Assembly (NCBI GenBank): GCA_036741355.1
Contig: DAINSK010000019.1
Coordinates: 3,703-67,702 of the forward strand
Reading direction: 5' to 3'
Source of the DNA: JBBRGK01 sp036741355
GTDB taxonomy: Bacteria; Chloroflexota; Dehalococcoidia; CAUJGQ01
Length of the DNA stretch: 64,000 nucleotides
Shown here: piece by piece, positions 33,613 through 42,136 of the stretch
Layout: each line of letters begins with the position of its first letter
How positions within the stretch are numbered: position 1 is the first letter of the stretch
Translations under genes and position numbers: made by a program
The notes under the pieces: generated by a model
What the model was told of the DNA's origin: nothing
Seen by the model: only the letters and a program-made list of their open reading frames with translations
The model's database searches: none

Positions 33613-34092
33613 TCATCCGAATGTACTGGGAATGAGGCCGTTACAGCCGGATGAGTCCGATGTATCGACCTTCCATGAGCCGCCGTCTTTGACGAACGGC
33701 ATCGGCACAGGCGGCGTGTCTGGAATTGACGCCACGCCGGTAGCAAAGACGACATTGGCGGTCGCTTTGTTACCGCTCACCGACACGCCGCTGACGCTTT
33801 TGACCGAGAGCTTTGCGCCCGCCGCCTGCATTTGTTGACGAAGCGTGCCGACCGTGTCTTTGGCGTCTTTGTCGCTACAGGTTCGGCGCGCCGAGGCAGG
33901 CACGTCGTCGTCAAGGATCGCCTTTGCGTCGCCATTGTTGATGTGATTCACGACGCTGTCCACGCGACTGCGAATCTGTGTGGCGTCGCTATTTCCAGAC
34001 TTGCCATTGGCATTGTTGTTGGTGCCGCCGCCGCAAGCGGCGATAAATACCAGCAGCACGGCCACGCCGGCCGCGCCCAAAAACTTCGTCAC
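33613..34092 (-). CDS. Putative secreted lipoprotein
   Basis: From GTG at 34092 the product is 159 residues with a type II signal: VTKFLGAAGVAVLLVFIAAC, Cys about 20, followed by GGGTNNNANG. The mature part is small and hydrophilic, with a predicted alpha/beta pattern (RVDSVVNHINNGDAKAIL, GNKATANVVFATGV, DGGSWKVDTSDSSGC) resembling DUF4878/NTF2-like lipoproteins. A role at the outer face of the membrane is inferred. A start at 34155 would put 21 hydrophilic residues before the signal and is less likely. Confidence 0.7.
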   Translation of the reverse strand: MTKFLGAAGVAVLLVFIAACGGGTNNNANGKSGNSDATQIRSRVDSVVNHINNGDAKAILDDDVPASARRTCSDKDAKDTVGTLRQQMQAAGAKLSVKSVSGVSVSGNKATANVVFATGVASIPDTPPVPMPFVKDGGSWKVDTSDSSGCNGLIPSTFG

Positions 34093-34195
34093 ACGCTTGT
34101 GCTCCTGATGCTGCTGTCCCAATTGTAACAACAGCACGGTCCAATGCAGGAACAAGAGCGCGAGGGGGTTGGTCCTGATATCCAGGTCGCGGAGT

Positions 34196-35011
34196 TTAAC
34201 TCTTCGCCCTGACCAGTCCGCCGGCAGAATCTGTCTCTTCGACCTCGCCGATGAAGTCGAGCACGGCCTGATTGAACTCCCGCGGTTTTTCGAAGTACGC
34301 GGAATGGCCGGCTGCTGGAATCACGCGAAATCGCGCACCGGTCGCCAGCGCTGCGGCGCGCTCGACGATCTGGGGCGGCGTGATCGCGTCGTGCTCGCCG
34401 ACAAGGAACAGCACCGGAACGCCGCTTTGGGCGAGGGCGTTCGAAAACGTTCCGCGATATCCGGGCTGCAGGGCCAGGAAATCCGCCGGTCGCTTGGGAT
34501 TCAGCCGGTTAATCTCGCGGTACAGGAATGCGAGTTGGGGATTACATTCGACGAAGCCGGGCGAGAGCGAACGCGCCATCAACGTGCGGCTCTCCTCCGG
34601 CAGCGAGTGCGTGTGCTTGCGCTGCATCGCCCGCACGTCGTCGTCGACCGAACCGCCGGTGCTGCCGGCGAAGACGACGCCGCGCAGCCGCTCCGGCGCC
34701 CGCCGGATCAGGCCGGCGGCGGTGCGCCCTCCCATTGACTGCGCGATCACGAAGAAGCGGCGTATCTTCAGTCGGTCGACGAGCGCAATCACGTCCGCCG
34801 CGAACTGGACACGGCCGCCACCGGCGACATCGCGTGACAGACCGAATGCTCGGTGGTCAAACGTCACGCAGCGGAAACGCTCCTGGAACGCAGGCACCTG
34901 TTGCCACCAACTGAGGTGATTGCCGCCGGCGCCATGGGCGAAGACGAGTGCCGGCCCGGTACCGTGGCTTTCGTAATACAGTTCAATGTCGTTCACGTTG
35001 GCAAAAGGCAT
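34196..35011 (-). CDS. Alpha/beta-fold hydrolase
   Basis: From the ATG at 35011 (MPFANVNDIELYYESHGTGP) the protein is 271 residues with a complete catalytic triad: Ser in VIAQSMGGRTA, Asp in LVGEHDAITPP and His in AAGHSAYFEKP. HGAGGNHLSWWQQVP supplies the oxyanion-hole region. The nearest patterns are small esterases or ring-cleavage hydrolases, but the substrate cannot be read. A longer start at 35101 is nonconserved. Confidence 0.88.
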   Translation of the reverse strand: MPFANVNDIELYYESHGTGPALVFAHGAGGNHLSWWQQVPAFQERFRCVTFDHRAFGLSRDVAGGGRVQFAADVIALVDRLKIRRFFVIAQSMGGRTAAGLIRRAPERLRGVVFAGSTGGSVDDDVRAMQRKHTHSLPEESRTLMARSLSPGFVECNPQLAFLYREINRLNPKRPADFLALQPGYRGTFSNALAQSGVPVLFLVGEHDAITPPQIVERAAALATGARFRVIPAAGHSAYFEKPREFNQAVLDFIGEVEETDSAGGLVRAKS

Positions 35012-35274
35012 GATCACATCCCGGCGGCGACATCCGCGCACTGCATTATAGAAACCCGGCCGGGACGATCCGCTATGATCCTGGCCTGGTTCGCTCGCCA
35101 CTGCTTGCGCGCCGAGAAAGCCCCGTCGCCGCCCGACCGCCGACTGTCAGCGTTTGCACACGCACCGCGTTGACGCCTTCACAGTAGCGCTCGACGAGCC
35201 GGAGGTATACTAGGATGCGATCAAACCTTTCAGCGACCATCCGCTGGTCGGTTCGCGCCGGGTGAGGCGCAGCT

Positions 35275-35481
35275 ATGACGGACGAAGCCTGCTACTTTTC
35301 GCAGCGTGACGCAGACCGAATGCTAGCCAAACTGCAGGCGTTCGTAGACCAGCTGCCGGTCGGAGAGGCGGTGATTATGGCGAGCATTCCCGAGCGCGCC
35401 CCGGAGCCCCGCCAGGTCGAGGGTTACGTGACGTCAGCAACGGGAGCCTGGTTTTCCTCCTCGGCGGCCCGATCCCAGTGA
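35275..35481 (+). CDS. Small hypothetical protein
   Basis: 68 residues, MTDEACYFSQRDADRMLAKL ... ending FSSSAARSQ. GTGAGG lies eight bases before the ATG, and codon use looks like its surroundings. No domain is recognised. It stands alone, divergent from the alpha/beta hydrolase. Confidence 0.4.
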   Translation: MTDEACYFSQRDADRMLAKLQAFVDQLPVGEAVIMASIPERAPEPRQVEGYVTSATGAWFSSSAARSQ

Positions 35482-35669
35482 GGCGCCCGTGACAACGCGC
35501 ACCGGCGTTGGCTCGGGGGCGTCGCGGACCGGGCGGCTCCTGATCGCCGCGCGGCCGGCGGGCGCACAGGCGCAGACCGCCCCTGCCCGAGATCCGTAGC
35601 TGGCGATGGTGTGGCCGCTACGCTAGAACGCGGGGATAGCGACGGAGGGTCCAGAAAGGAGCCGGTCTG

Positions 35670-36023
35670 ATGGGTTTCACAACGACGGTCGGAACCCGCG
35701 CTCAACAGCTTGTGGCGTCGTTGCTAGGGGTGGCCGGCGCCGTGCTCGTATTAATGACTCCGCTTGGTGCCGCGCCACCGGCCCACGCCGGGCCGCTGGC
35801 CGCATGCTCCGCTCCGATCTCAGATGCGCAACTGCAGTCGCTCCAGTTGGCGGCCGAGAACAGGCTCTGGATCGTACGCCAGCTAGCGGAATCCCTGCCG
35901 GGCGCGGTGGTGAGCTATGAGATTCAGCGCGTGCTCCAGGGTCTCGATTACGACTTTCTCGCCGACCAGGTGATCTCATTGGATTACCAGATCCTCGCTG
36001 ACCTTGCCGTTGTCAAAGACTAA
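35670..36023 (+). CDS. Secreted protein, N-terminal part of a gene split by an in-frame stop
   Basis: 117 residues with a signal peptide: basic start, hydrophobic LVASLLGVAGAVLVLMTPLG, then a likely signal peptidase I site after AHA. AGAAAGGAGCC precedes the ATG. The frame ends at TAA (36021), but the same frame stays open after it (VTPGEYASSLGAVMAQALTA) and continues to 36719. The two parts therefore look like one gene interrupted by a single stop codon, whether by mutation or sequencing error. No known domain in this half. Confidence 0.6.
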   Translation: MGFTTTVGTRAQQLVASLLGVAGAVLVLMTPLGAAPPAHAGPLAACSAPISDAQLQSLQLAAENRLWIVRQLAESLPGAVVSYEIQRVLQGLDYDFLADQVISLDYQILADLAVVKD

Positions 36024-36062
36024 GTCACGCCGGGCGAGTACGCCAGCAGTCTCGGCGCGGTC

Positions 36063-36719
36063 ATGGCCCAGGCGCTCACGGCAGAAGAGGACGTGTACAC
36101 GTTCGCGGCCGCGCTGGGAACGCCCGCTGCAGTGGCGTTACACTTCGCCATGATCGACCTCCAAGCAGCCTGGACAGATCTGCAGGGCGCGGTCATCCTG
36201 CAGGCCCAGCAGCTCACCGCGGGACCTGCGGCTTGCAACACATCCCTTGACGCCTGTGTGCTTGTGGCGCCGGCCGACGCGGAGGCCGTATTAGGGGCGC
36301 TCGATCCCAGTGGCCCGTCGAGTGCGATGGCCGTGCCGGAACCGCCAGCCGGTTTCCTGGAGAGCTCCACGTGCGAATACCGCCGCCGCAGCATCGGCAT
36401 CCTCCAAGTTTTTGTCGGTCGCTTCAACGACAGCGAAACGGCCGACGCCGGGATGCAGCAGCTGATACAAGCACTCAATTCCAGCCAACCGGTGACCCCG
36501 GTGGCCCAGGCGGCCGTCTCCGGTCTCGGTGATGAAGCGATTAGTGCGAGCGCGACGCTGCCCGCGCCGATCGGCGGCGGCGAGTTCGCGGCGCTGTTCG
36601 TTCGTAAGGGCTCGGTGGTTTTTTTCCTCGTTGCAGCTGTCAACGCGGACGGGGCACCGGCGGGCCTGGTTGCCAGAGTGCAGAACCTCGGTGAGAAGGT
36701 CGTTGGCAAGCTGAATTGA
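36063..36719 (+). CDS. C-terminal part of the split secreted protein
   Basis: 218 residues in the same frame as the upstream half, with 39 bases (13 codons) between the TAA and this ATG. It has no ribosome-binding site of its own and no signal peptide, which supports the split-gene reading. The C-terminal 140 residues (CVLVAPADAEAVLGALDPSG, CEYRRRSIGILQVFVGRFND, GLGDEAISASATLPAPIGGG) have the layout of DUF3558-like secreted proteins, as does the next gene. Confidence 0.6.
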   Translation: MAQALTAEEDVYTFAAALGTPAAVALHFAMIDLQAAWTDLQGAVILQAQQLTAGPAACNTSLDACVLVAPADAEAVLGALDPSGPSSAMAVPEPPAGFLESSTCEYRRRSIGILQVFVGRFNDSETADAGMQQLIQALNSSQPVTPVAQAAVSGLGDEAISASATLPAPIGGGEFAALFVRKGSVVFFLVAAVNADGAPAGLVARVQNLGEKVVGKLN

Positions 36720-36727
36720 GGGCCGAC

Positions 36728-37321
36728 ATGGAACCGATAACTATCGCTCGGGGACGCTACTTGCTCGGAGTCATGATCTGCGCAGGCGTGTTTGCCTCAG
36801 CCTGTGGTGGCGCCGGCAACACCTCTGTTAGTAAACCGGCGCCGACTCAGTCGCCGTTGACGGTGGTAGCGGCGGCGGCGGTCAACACGCCGTCTTCAGC
36901 CGCCGGAGCACGAGCTAGTGCAGCAACCTCGAACCAGGTTCAGGGCGCCGATACATGTGCGCTGGTGACGAAGGCCGACGCCGAAGCGGCGGTGGGGGAG
37001 CCCGTTGGTGCGCCCACGTTGATACGCAATACCTCCTCGGACTCGTTGTGCACGTACAAGTCTGCCGGCGGCACCGCATACCTGAACGTGCATATCTGGC
37101 ACTGGCCTGATGTCGCCACCGCTGCTAACACGTTTCACCAGTATCAGAGCACCGGTCAGCCGCTCGCCGGTCTGGGCGACCAGGCGGTTGCTACTTCCGG
37201 GTACATCCTGGTGCAGAAAGGGGCCGTTCTGCTCGAAATAGCTCTGCTGGGGCAGAGCAAGCAGGCGGATCCCGCTGGGGCCATCAAGACGCTTGCTGCG
37301 AAGCTGCTTGCGCAACTTTGA
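36728..37321 (+). CDS. Putative lipoprotein, DUF3558-like
   Basis: 197 residues from the ATG at 36728 (GAGGG six bases upstream; a TTG at 36716 overlapping the previous stop is possible). The signal YLLGVMICAGVFASAC ends in a lipobox Cys. A Ser/Thr/Ala-rich linker leads to a domain (CALVTKADAEAAVGEPVGAP, LCTYKSAGGTAYLNVHIWHW, GLGDQAVATSGYILVQKGAV) laid out like the upstream protein: Cys, KADAEA, Cys-xYK/R, GLGD. The two are probably diverged paralogues. Confidence 0.7.
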   Translation: MEPITIARGRYLLGVMICAGVFASACGGAGNTSVSKPAPTQSPLTVVAAAAVNTPSSAAGARASAATSNQVQGADTCALVTKADAEAAVGEPVGAPTLIRNTSSDSLCTYKSAGGTAYLNVHIWHWPDVATAANTFHQYQSTGQPLAGLGDQAVATSGYILVQKGAVLLEIALLGQSKQADPAGAIKTLAAKLLAQL

Positions 37322-37619
37322 CCCTGACGACGGTGTGCGCTCAGGCGGCGCTCGTCCGTTTCCGTATCAGGCGCCATGATGGCAGCCGCACACCGGACCC
37401 GCGATCTCCGAAGAAACCCTGTAAAAATCTTCCTGGGTTAGCGGCCTGCGCGGACGCTGTGCTTCGAATAACGGTAATCATGTGAAGTCGCCCACACTGG
37501 CGGTCGTGGCGAGGCCGTGGAAGACTTCGTGGAGGCTGCTCCGTGTCGATCGGCCGAACCGCGCCGCCGCCGTCCCATGTGCTGCGGCCGCCCACTGTCC
37601 TCCCGGTAACGCTGGCCGT

Positions 37620-38459
37620 CTACCATGGATGCCAGCCGTGCGAGGAGGGAACCGCGTGCCCAGCGACGGTGCTGGCAGCTATGCTCCAGGTCGCTCCCAC
37701 GATCGTGCCGTCATGATCGCCGAGCGTATCGTGGGCCACGCTGCCTGCGCCTTCAGTGAGCAGGTATTCGGCCACCAGCCCGTTAGGGGGAACGGTGTCC
37801 GTCGCATACAGTTCAGCGATCTCGTCACCAGCGAGGGCGCGATTCCAGATGCGTACCTCCGCCAGCCCGCCCTGGAAGTAGCTCCCGAAGTCCCGCGTGC
37901 CCATACGTAGCGGCGCTGTGCCGTGCTGTGGAGCAATGCTCAGGTCCCGGTATTGCTGGCAGCTGCCATCGCCGCTCCCGCGGTACTGGTCGCACTTCCG
38001 GAACACGCCATTTTTGTAGATAGCCGTTCGCTCGGTATCTGCCACCCCGACCACGTGAATCCACTCTCCCGGCGTTATCGGGTCCTGGAAGTAGCTGCCG
38101 ATGCCGAGACCGCCCTGGGAGTTGAACAGATAGAAGCTGATGCGATTCGCGCGGTGCTCCGTATTGTTGGCGCTGTACATGCGGAACACCCACTCCTGCT
38201 GTCCGCGCTCGCCCTTACCGAGCCAGTAGACGTAGCCGGACCCTTCACTGGCGGAGAAGCTCAGCACATCGGGCCGCATCCAGGCCGAGATCGTCAGGCC
38301 AGCAGTGGCGCTGACGCTGAAGTCGCTGCTGTCCGGCACCTCGATGTAGCTGCTGCCATCGAACTGGAGCGACGGCTGCGCGGACGGTGGCGCTGCTGCA
38401 CCGACAGTGGTGAACACAGTGAGAAGAAGACCCGCGAGTCCTACTGCCAGGCGCTGCAT
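37620..38459 (-). CDS. Secreted LamG/concanavalin-like protein
   Basis: From the ATG at 38459 (GGAGG six bases upstream) the protein has 279 residues: a signal peptide (MQRLAVGLAGLLLTVFTTVG, cleavage near AAA) and one LamG-type jelly-roll domain (LQFDGSSYIEVPDSSDFSVS, TISAWMRPDVL, GEWIHVVGVADTERTAIYKN, FQGGLAEVRIWNRALAGDEI). Such domains bind glycans or other surface ligands. A longer start at 38789 is nonconserved and overlaps the transposase on the other strand. The end (about residues 240-279) may be atypical. Confidence 0.8.
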   Translation of the reverse strand: MQRLAVGLAGLLLTVFTTVGAAAPPSAQPSLQFDGSSYIEVPDSSDFSVSATAGLTISAWMRPDVLSFSASEGSGYVYWLGKGERGQQEWVFRMYSANNTEHRANRISFYLFNSQGGLGIGSYFQDPITPGEWIHVVGVADTERTAIYKNGVFRKCDQYRGSGDGSCQQYRDLSIAPQHGTAPLRMGTRDFGSYFQGGLAEVRIWNRALAGDEIAELYATDTVPPNGLVAEYLLTEGAGSVAHDTLGDHDGTIVGATWSIAASTVAGHAVPSSHGWHPW

Positions 38460-38753
38460 GGCACCCTCCAATGGCTTCACCATCTTTGTAAGCTTCGACG
38501 CGGGCGCTCGAATGCGCAAACGAGGTCTGGTTGCCAGCGGACGGTGCCAGTTTACGGTGTGGTGGCCAATTACTTTCCGTGAGAGGACGTGATCACGAGT
38601 AACCGAGTCCCGCCTATGCCTCATCCGCGCTCGTTGCCCGCGCATGGCCGCTGCGCCGGCGACAGGCGTTGACGGGCGACGGACCACTCTCGCTAGGAGC
38701 CTGTCCGAGTAACAGGGATCGACAAACGGTAGCAAGCTTGGGATCATGCGGGT

Positions 38754-39596
38754 ATGAACAAGACATACCGGCCGTATCAGCGAGACCAACCGATGCTGCT
38801 GCCGTTGTCGCTTCGGGACTACTTACCCGACGGTGACCTCGCCTACTTCGTGCCGGAGGTCGTTGCCGACCTGGACCTGTCTGCCATCTTCGCGCCGTAT
38901 GAGCGTGAAATGCGGGGCTACCCACCCTACCACCCGCAGATGCTGGTCAGCCTACTGCTGTATGCCTATGCCCGCGGCGTCTACAGCTCCCGCCGCATCG
39001 CCTTCGCCTGCAGCCACGATGTGGGCTTCATGGTCGTTACCGCTCGCCAGACGCCCGACTTCCGCGCCATTGCCGCCTTCCGCACGCGGCACCTCGACGC
39101 GCTTGCCGCGCTGTTCAACCAGGTGCTGCAGCTGGCCGCAGAGGCCGGGCTGGTGAAGCTGGGGCATGTCGCCCTGGACGGGACCAAGGTGAAGGCGAAC
39201 GCGTCGCGGCACAAAGCCATGAGTTACGGGCGCATGGAGGAGCGGGCCAGTGCCTTGGAAGCGGAGGTGGCCGGCTGGCTTGCGCAGGCGGAGGCAACGG
39301 ACGCGGCCGAGGATGCGGCGTTGGGGGACTGGCAAGGGGATGAACTGCCGGCGCACCTGGCGACGAAGGAGATGTGGGCCGTCGCGATCCGCAAGGCGAA
39401 GCAGGTGCTGGAAGAACGGGCGCGCCAGAAAGCGACGGCGGCTGGCACGGAGCCTGAGCAGGCGGAGGTGCCAGCGAAGACGCAGTACAACTTCACCGAC
39501 CCGGAGTCGCGGATCATGAAGACGCCGGACGGGTTCCAGCACTGGCTGGAGAGCGCAGGGCGGCATCGGGCCGACGACGGCGGTCGCCATCTTTGA
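38754..39596 (+). CDS. Truncated IS1182-family transposase
   Basis: 280 residues. MNKTYRPYQRDQPMLLPLSL, the DUF772-type N-terminal domain (YHPQMLVSLLLYAYARGVYS, DVGFMVVTARQTPDFRAIAA) and the first catalytic Asp (GHVALDGTKVKANASRHKAM) are typical, as is NFTDPESRIMKTPDGF. At this point full-length transposases continue for roughly 150-200 residues with the other DDE residues. Here the frame ends about 15 residues later. The protein is therefore catalytically dead unless a partner supplies the rest. Confidence 0.85.
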   Translation: MNKTYRPYQRDQPMLLPLSLRDYLPDGDLAYFVPEVVADLDLSAIFAPYEREMRGYPPYHPQMLVSLLLYAYARGVYSSRRIAFACSHDVGFMVVTARQTPDFRAIAAFRTRHLDALAALFNQVLQLAAEAGLVKLGHVALDGTKVKANASRHKAMSYGRMEERASALEAEVAGWLAQAEATDAAEDAALGDWQGDELPAHLATKEMWAVAIRKAKQVLEERARQKATAAGTEPEQAEVPAKTQYNFTDPESRIMKTPDGFQHWLESAGRHRADDGGRHL

Positions 39597-39703
39597 TCCG
39601 GCAACGGCGACGCTCACTGCCGTAGCGCCGATGCACACCGCGCGGGCAGGCAACACGGCGACGCTGCTGCAGGATGGCACGGTGTTGGTCACCGGCGGCG
39701 GGC
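39560..39703 (+). pseudogene. Kelch/galactose-oxidase-type repeat fragment
   Basis: In a frame different from the transposase, the bases read TAVAIFDPATATLTAVAPMH followed by a TARAGNTATLLQDGTVLVTGG stretch split by one residue. This is one typical kelch repeat of secreted beta-propeller proteins (YDPATGTW..., HTATLLPDGRVLV-GG). There is no start codon, upstream blade or downstream blade. It seems to be a single repeat trapped between mobile-element pieces. Its left edge is approximate. Confidence 0.6.
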
Positions 39704-39704
39704 G

Positions 39705-39941
39705 GACGTCGCCACCGGCTGGACGGAATGCCAGGCGCTGCTGTACCGCTCGAAACACGCCGTGGTCCACGCACTCAACCGTGCACGACAGTCGCTCCCG
39801 TTTCCCGTGCTGGGGCGGGACACCGACAACGGCAGCGAGTTCCTGAACGCGGGGCTGTTCGCGCACCGCATACAGGAGACGATCGCCTTCACGCGGGGGT
39901 GGACGGCGAACAAAGTGGCGTATACTCTACCCTCACAGTGA
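39705..39941 (+). pseudogene. Integrase-core (rve/DDE) fragment
   Basis: 78 codons open without a start: DVATGWTECQALLYRSKHAV, then LPFPVLGRDTDNGSEFLNAG, then FTRGWTANK before it decays into VAYTLPSQ and a stop. This is the central part of a retroviral-type integrase, with the first two Asp (DVATGW, DTDNGSEF) but no final Glu. It begins in the base after the kelch fragment, in another frame. It is certainly non-functional. Confidence 0.65.
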
Positions 39942-39998
39942 GTGACGACCTCATCCATCAGCGATGCGAGCCATCGCCGCAATTGAGAGGACTGACTC

Positions 39999-40292
39999 AT
40001 GGCCGAGGGCACGACCAACGCAGTGGTTTTGCGGGACGAGGAAGGCAACCTCTACCTGCTCGACCGCAAGTTGATTGAGAGCGCACGTATCCCGAGCGAG
40101 GCGCAGGCGGAAGTCGAGGGGTACATGCTGACGCAGAGCAGCCCGTTCACTATCGTGGGCTTGACAACGCTGCCGACGTGGGTCGTGTTCGACCCGAACG
40201 GCGAGCCGCTGTGGTCGCAGATCCGGCTCAACCTGACCGCGTTCATGCGGAGCAATCCGGCGCTACCGACGACCACGTCTCCGCGCCGGTGA
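39999..40292 (+). CDS. Small hypothetical protein (97 aa)
   Basis: MAEGTTNAVVLRDEEGNLYL then LDRKLIESARIPSEAQAEVE has the look of a small soluble helix/strand protein. The C-terminal half (LTTLPTWVVFDPNGEPLWSQ) could belong to a different, variable part. GAGAGGACTGACTC precedes the ATG. Its stop overlaps a GTG of the next frame (GTGA), suggesting translational coupling. No known family is recognised. Confidence 0.5.
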   Translation: MAEGTTNAVVLRDEEGNLYLLDRKLIESARIPSEAQAEVEGYMLTQSSPFTIVGLTTLPTWVVFDPNGEPLWSQIRLNLTAFMRSNPALPTTTSPRR

Positions 40293-40522
40293 CCGTACAG
40301 GTCCTCCCCGCTGCCCTGGTTCAGGTGAAGGTGCTGCCGTACACGATCGTATATATGCCGCCGGGCAACGCCAGCAAGGCGACCTTCTTCACCAGCAGCA
40401 CCTTTGCCACCACGATGACCGCCGGCAACGGCACGCAAATCGACAACAGCACGAAGCGCAGCACGTCCGGCTCCGAGGAGACGAACGTCTCCGCCGACTT
40501 GGCTGGCTCCGGCTTCGCGTAG
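40289..40522 (+). CDS. Small hypothetical protein (77 aa)
   Basis: From the GTG overlapping the previous stop: VTVQVLPAALVQVKVLPYTI, then VYMPPGNASKATFFTSSTFA and a Ser/Thr/Asn-rich polar tail ending DLAGSGFA. The hydrophobic beta-like start and PPGN turn look structured, while the tail looks disordered. The protein may be a truncated end of a longer surface protein. I do not recognise the family. Confidence 0.4.
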   Translation: MTVQVLPAALVQVKVLPYTIVYMPPGNASKATFFTSSTFATTMTAGNGTQIDNSTKRSTSGSEETNVSADLAGSGFA

Positions 40523-40872
40523 TGCCTCCGAACAGCCAGTGCCTCGTGGCGGTTCAGGGCGTTCGAATAGACGTGCGCGAACTTGACTGCGCTTACTAAG
40601 GACAGATTTTCCACGATTACCGCGATGCCCTGGACTCCGCCGATACACAGCGTCGCGGGCCCGCGCTCCGCCGTATTTTCGCACAGCATTTCAAATCTAC
40701 AAACCGACATAACGCGTGCGGCTTGCGCCAGCGACCAACCGTTGGCATTCGCTGGCCACTTCGATGGCGTATATAGATACACCGAATACCGCTTGCGCCT
40801 CGGTATAAGGGCTCCTTTAGAATCTTCTGGACGGCTACGGCCTGGCGCTCAGCCAGGCGGCCGAGGAGAGTC
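40523..40872 (+). promoter_or_regulatory. Intergenic region upstream of ccr
   Basis: No gene is seen in this 350 bp. Its last part carries a possible weak promoter (TTGCGC at 40793 and TAGAAT at 40818, 19-bp spacer) and a 7-bp-stem hairpin (GCCTGGC at 40840-40846 with GCCAGGC at 40852-40858) just before the GAGGAG ribosome-binding site of ccr. The hairpin may affect translation initiation. The rest is unremarkable. Confidence 0.35.
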
Positions 40873-42129
40873 ATGACAACCATCATGAGCAAGGAACTGT
40901 ACCCCGTCGGCGAGGCGCCGCCGCTTGGCCACGTGCCGACGAGGATGCACGCGCAGCTTATCCGGCAAGCCTACTTTGGACCGCCTCGCAACGCGTTCCG
41001 TGGCGATGTAGTAGACACGCCGCCAATCGGTCCCGACGACGCGCTCGTATACGTCATGGCAGCAGGGGTTAATTACAACAACGTGTGGGCCGCGCTCGGC
41101 ATACCGCTCGACGTCATCGCCGCGCGGCAGAAGGCGGGCGAAGTCGAAGACTTCCATATCGGCGGCTCGGACGCTTCAGGCATCGTCTACGCGGTCGGCG
41201 AAAATGTCACCAACGTTCGTGTCGGCGATGAGGTCGTGATCCACTGCGGTCAGTGGGACGTGCATGCGCCCGAGGTCCTGCGCGGCGACGACCCAATGTT
41301 CAGCCCTTCTTTCAAGATCTGGGGCTACGAAACGAACTACGGCTCATTTGCCCAATTTACAAAGGTGCAGGCCCACCAGTGTATGCCCAAGGCGCCGCAT
41401 CTGACCTGGGAAGAGGCTGCGGCGCCGACGCTGGTTGGAGCGACGGCGTATCGAATGCTTTTTGGCTGGCCGCCGCACAATGTCAGGGATGGCGACGTGG
41501 TTCTCGTCTGGGGTGGCGCAGGTGGTTTGGGGTCGATGGCGATCCAGCTCGTAGCGCTCAACGGCGGGCGGCCGGTCGCCGTCGTGTCAAACCAGGCAAA
41601 ATTCGAATTCTGCGGGCGGCTGGGCGCAGCGGGCTGCATTGATCGGACGCAATTCTCACACTGGGGAAGGCTGCCCGATTGGACCGATACAGACGAAATG
41701 GGCGCGTTCACGGTGGGGGCGCGGGCGTTCGGCAAAGCGATCTGGGATATCATCGGCGAGCGCCGCAGCCCCCGGCTCGTCTTCGAGCACCCGGGACAGG
41801 CGACGATCCCAACATCGGTGTTCGTGTGCGATTCGGGCGGCATGGTGGTCGTTTGCGCCGGGACGACCGGGTACAACGCGGACGTCGACCTGCGCTATCT
41901 ATGGATGAGGCAAAAGCGGCTGCAGGGGTCCCACTTCGCCAACGACGAACAGGCGTATGCGTTCAACGACCTCGTGATCCAGAAGCTAATCGATCCCTGT
42001 CTATCTCGCGTTTTCCCGTTTGACGCCACGGGCGAGTGCCATCAGCTTATGCACGAGAATCGCCACCCGGATGGCAACATGGCCATTCTCGTCGGAGCAC
42101 CTCGCGCGGGGATGACGACGGTCGAATAA
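40873..42129 (+). CDS. ccr: Crotonyl-CoA carboxylase/reductase
   Basis: Reductively carboxylates crotonyl-CoA to (2S)-ethylmalonyl-CoA with NADPH and CO2. The 418-residue medium-chain dehydrogenase-type protein shows AAGVNYNNVWAALG (the CO2-site Asn region), IWGYETNYGSFAQFTKVQAH (Glu of the CO2 pocket), the NADPH motif VLVWGGAGGLGSMAIQLVAL and KRLQGSHFAND with the conserved His. These segments distinguish it from ordinary quinone reductases. It is the key enzyme of the ethylmalonyl-CoA pathway and also of extender-unit synthesis. It is convergent with an acyl-CoA mutase gene with a 7-bp gap. Confidence 0.93.
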   Translation: MTTIMSKELYPVGEAPPLGHVPTRMHAQLIRQAYFGPPRNAFRGDVVDTPPIGPDDALVYVMAAGVNYNNVWAALGIPLDVIAARQKAGEVEDFHIGGSDASGIVYAVGENVTNVRVGDEVVIHCGQWDVHAPEVLRGDDPMFSPSFKIWGYETNYGSFAQFTKVQAHQCMPKAPHLTWEEAAAPTLVGATAYRMLFGWPPHNVRDGDVVLVWGGAGGLGSMAIQLVALNGGRPVAVVSNQAKFEFCGRLGAAGCIDRTQFSHWGRLPDWTDTDEMGAFTVGARAFGKAIWDIIGERRSPRLVFEHPGQATIPTSVFVCDSGGMVVVCAGTTGYNADVDLRYLWMRQKRLQGSHFANDEQAYAFNDLVIQKLIDPCLSRVFPFDATGECHQLMHENRHPDGNMAILVGAPRAGMTTVE

Positions 42130-42136
42130 CGTCGAC

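Larger units (their letters stand above)
38693..39941 (+). mobile_element. Composite remnant of mobile elements
   Basis: A patchwork of three unrelated gene pieces in 1.25 kb: an IS1182-type transposase lacking its C-terminal half, a kelch-repeat fragment, and an integrase-core fragment. Upstream, GGAGCCTGTCCGAGTAACAG near 38697 resembles the terminal repeats of IS1182/IS5-like elements; I found no matching right end. The boundaries are approximate. The 294 bp between 38460 and 38753 holds this putative left end and nothing else that I recognise. Confidence 0.55.

Noticed and set aside
35170..35211. TTGACG and TATACT before the 68-residue gene as a promoter
   Set aside because: The spacing is about 30 bases, too long for a sigma-70 promoter.
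37923..38582. A 219-residue plus-strand open frame
   Set aside because: Antisense to the LamG gene, which has a signal peptide and domain match on the minus strand.
40321..40782. A 153-residue minus-strand open frame opposite the small proteins upstream of ccr
   Set aside because: It has a late hydrophobic stretch but no start signal or family match, and it conflicts with the coupled plus-strand pair.
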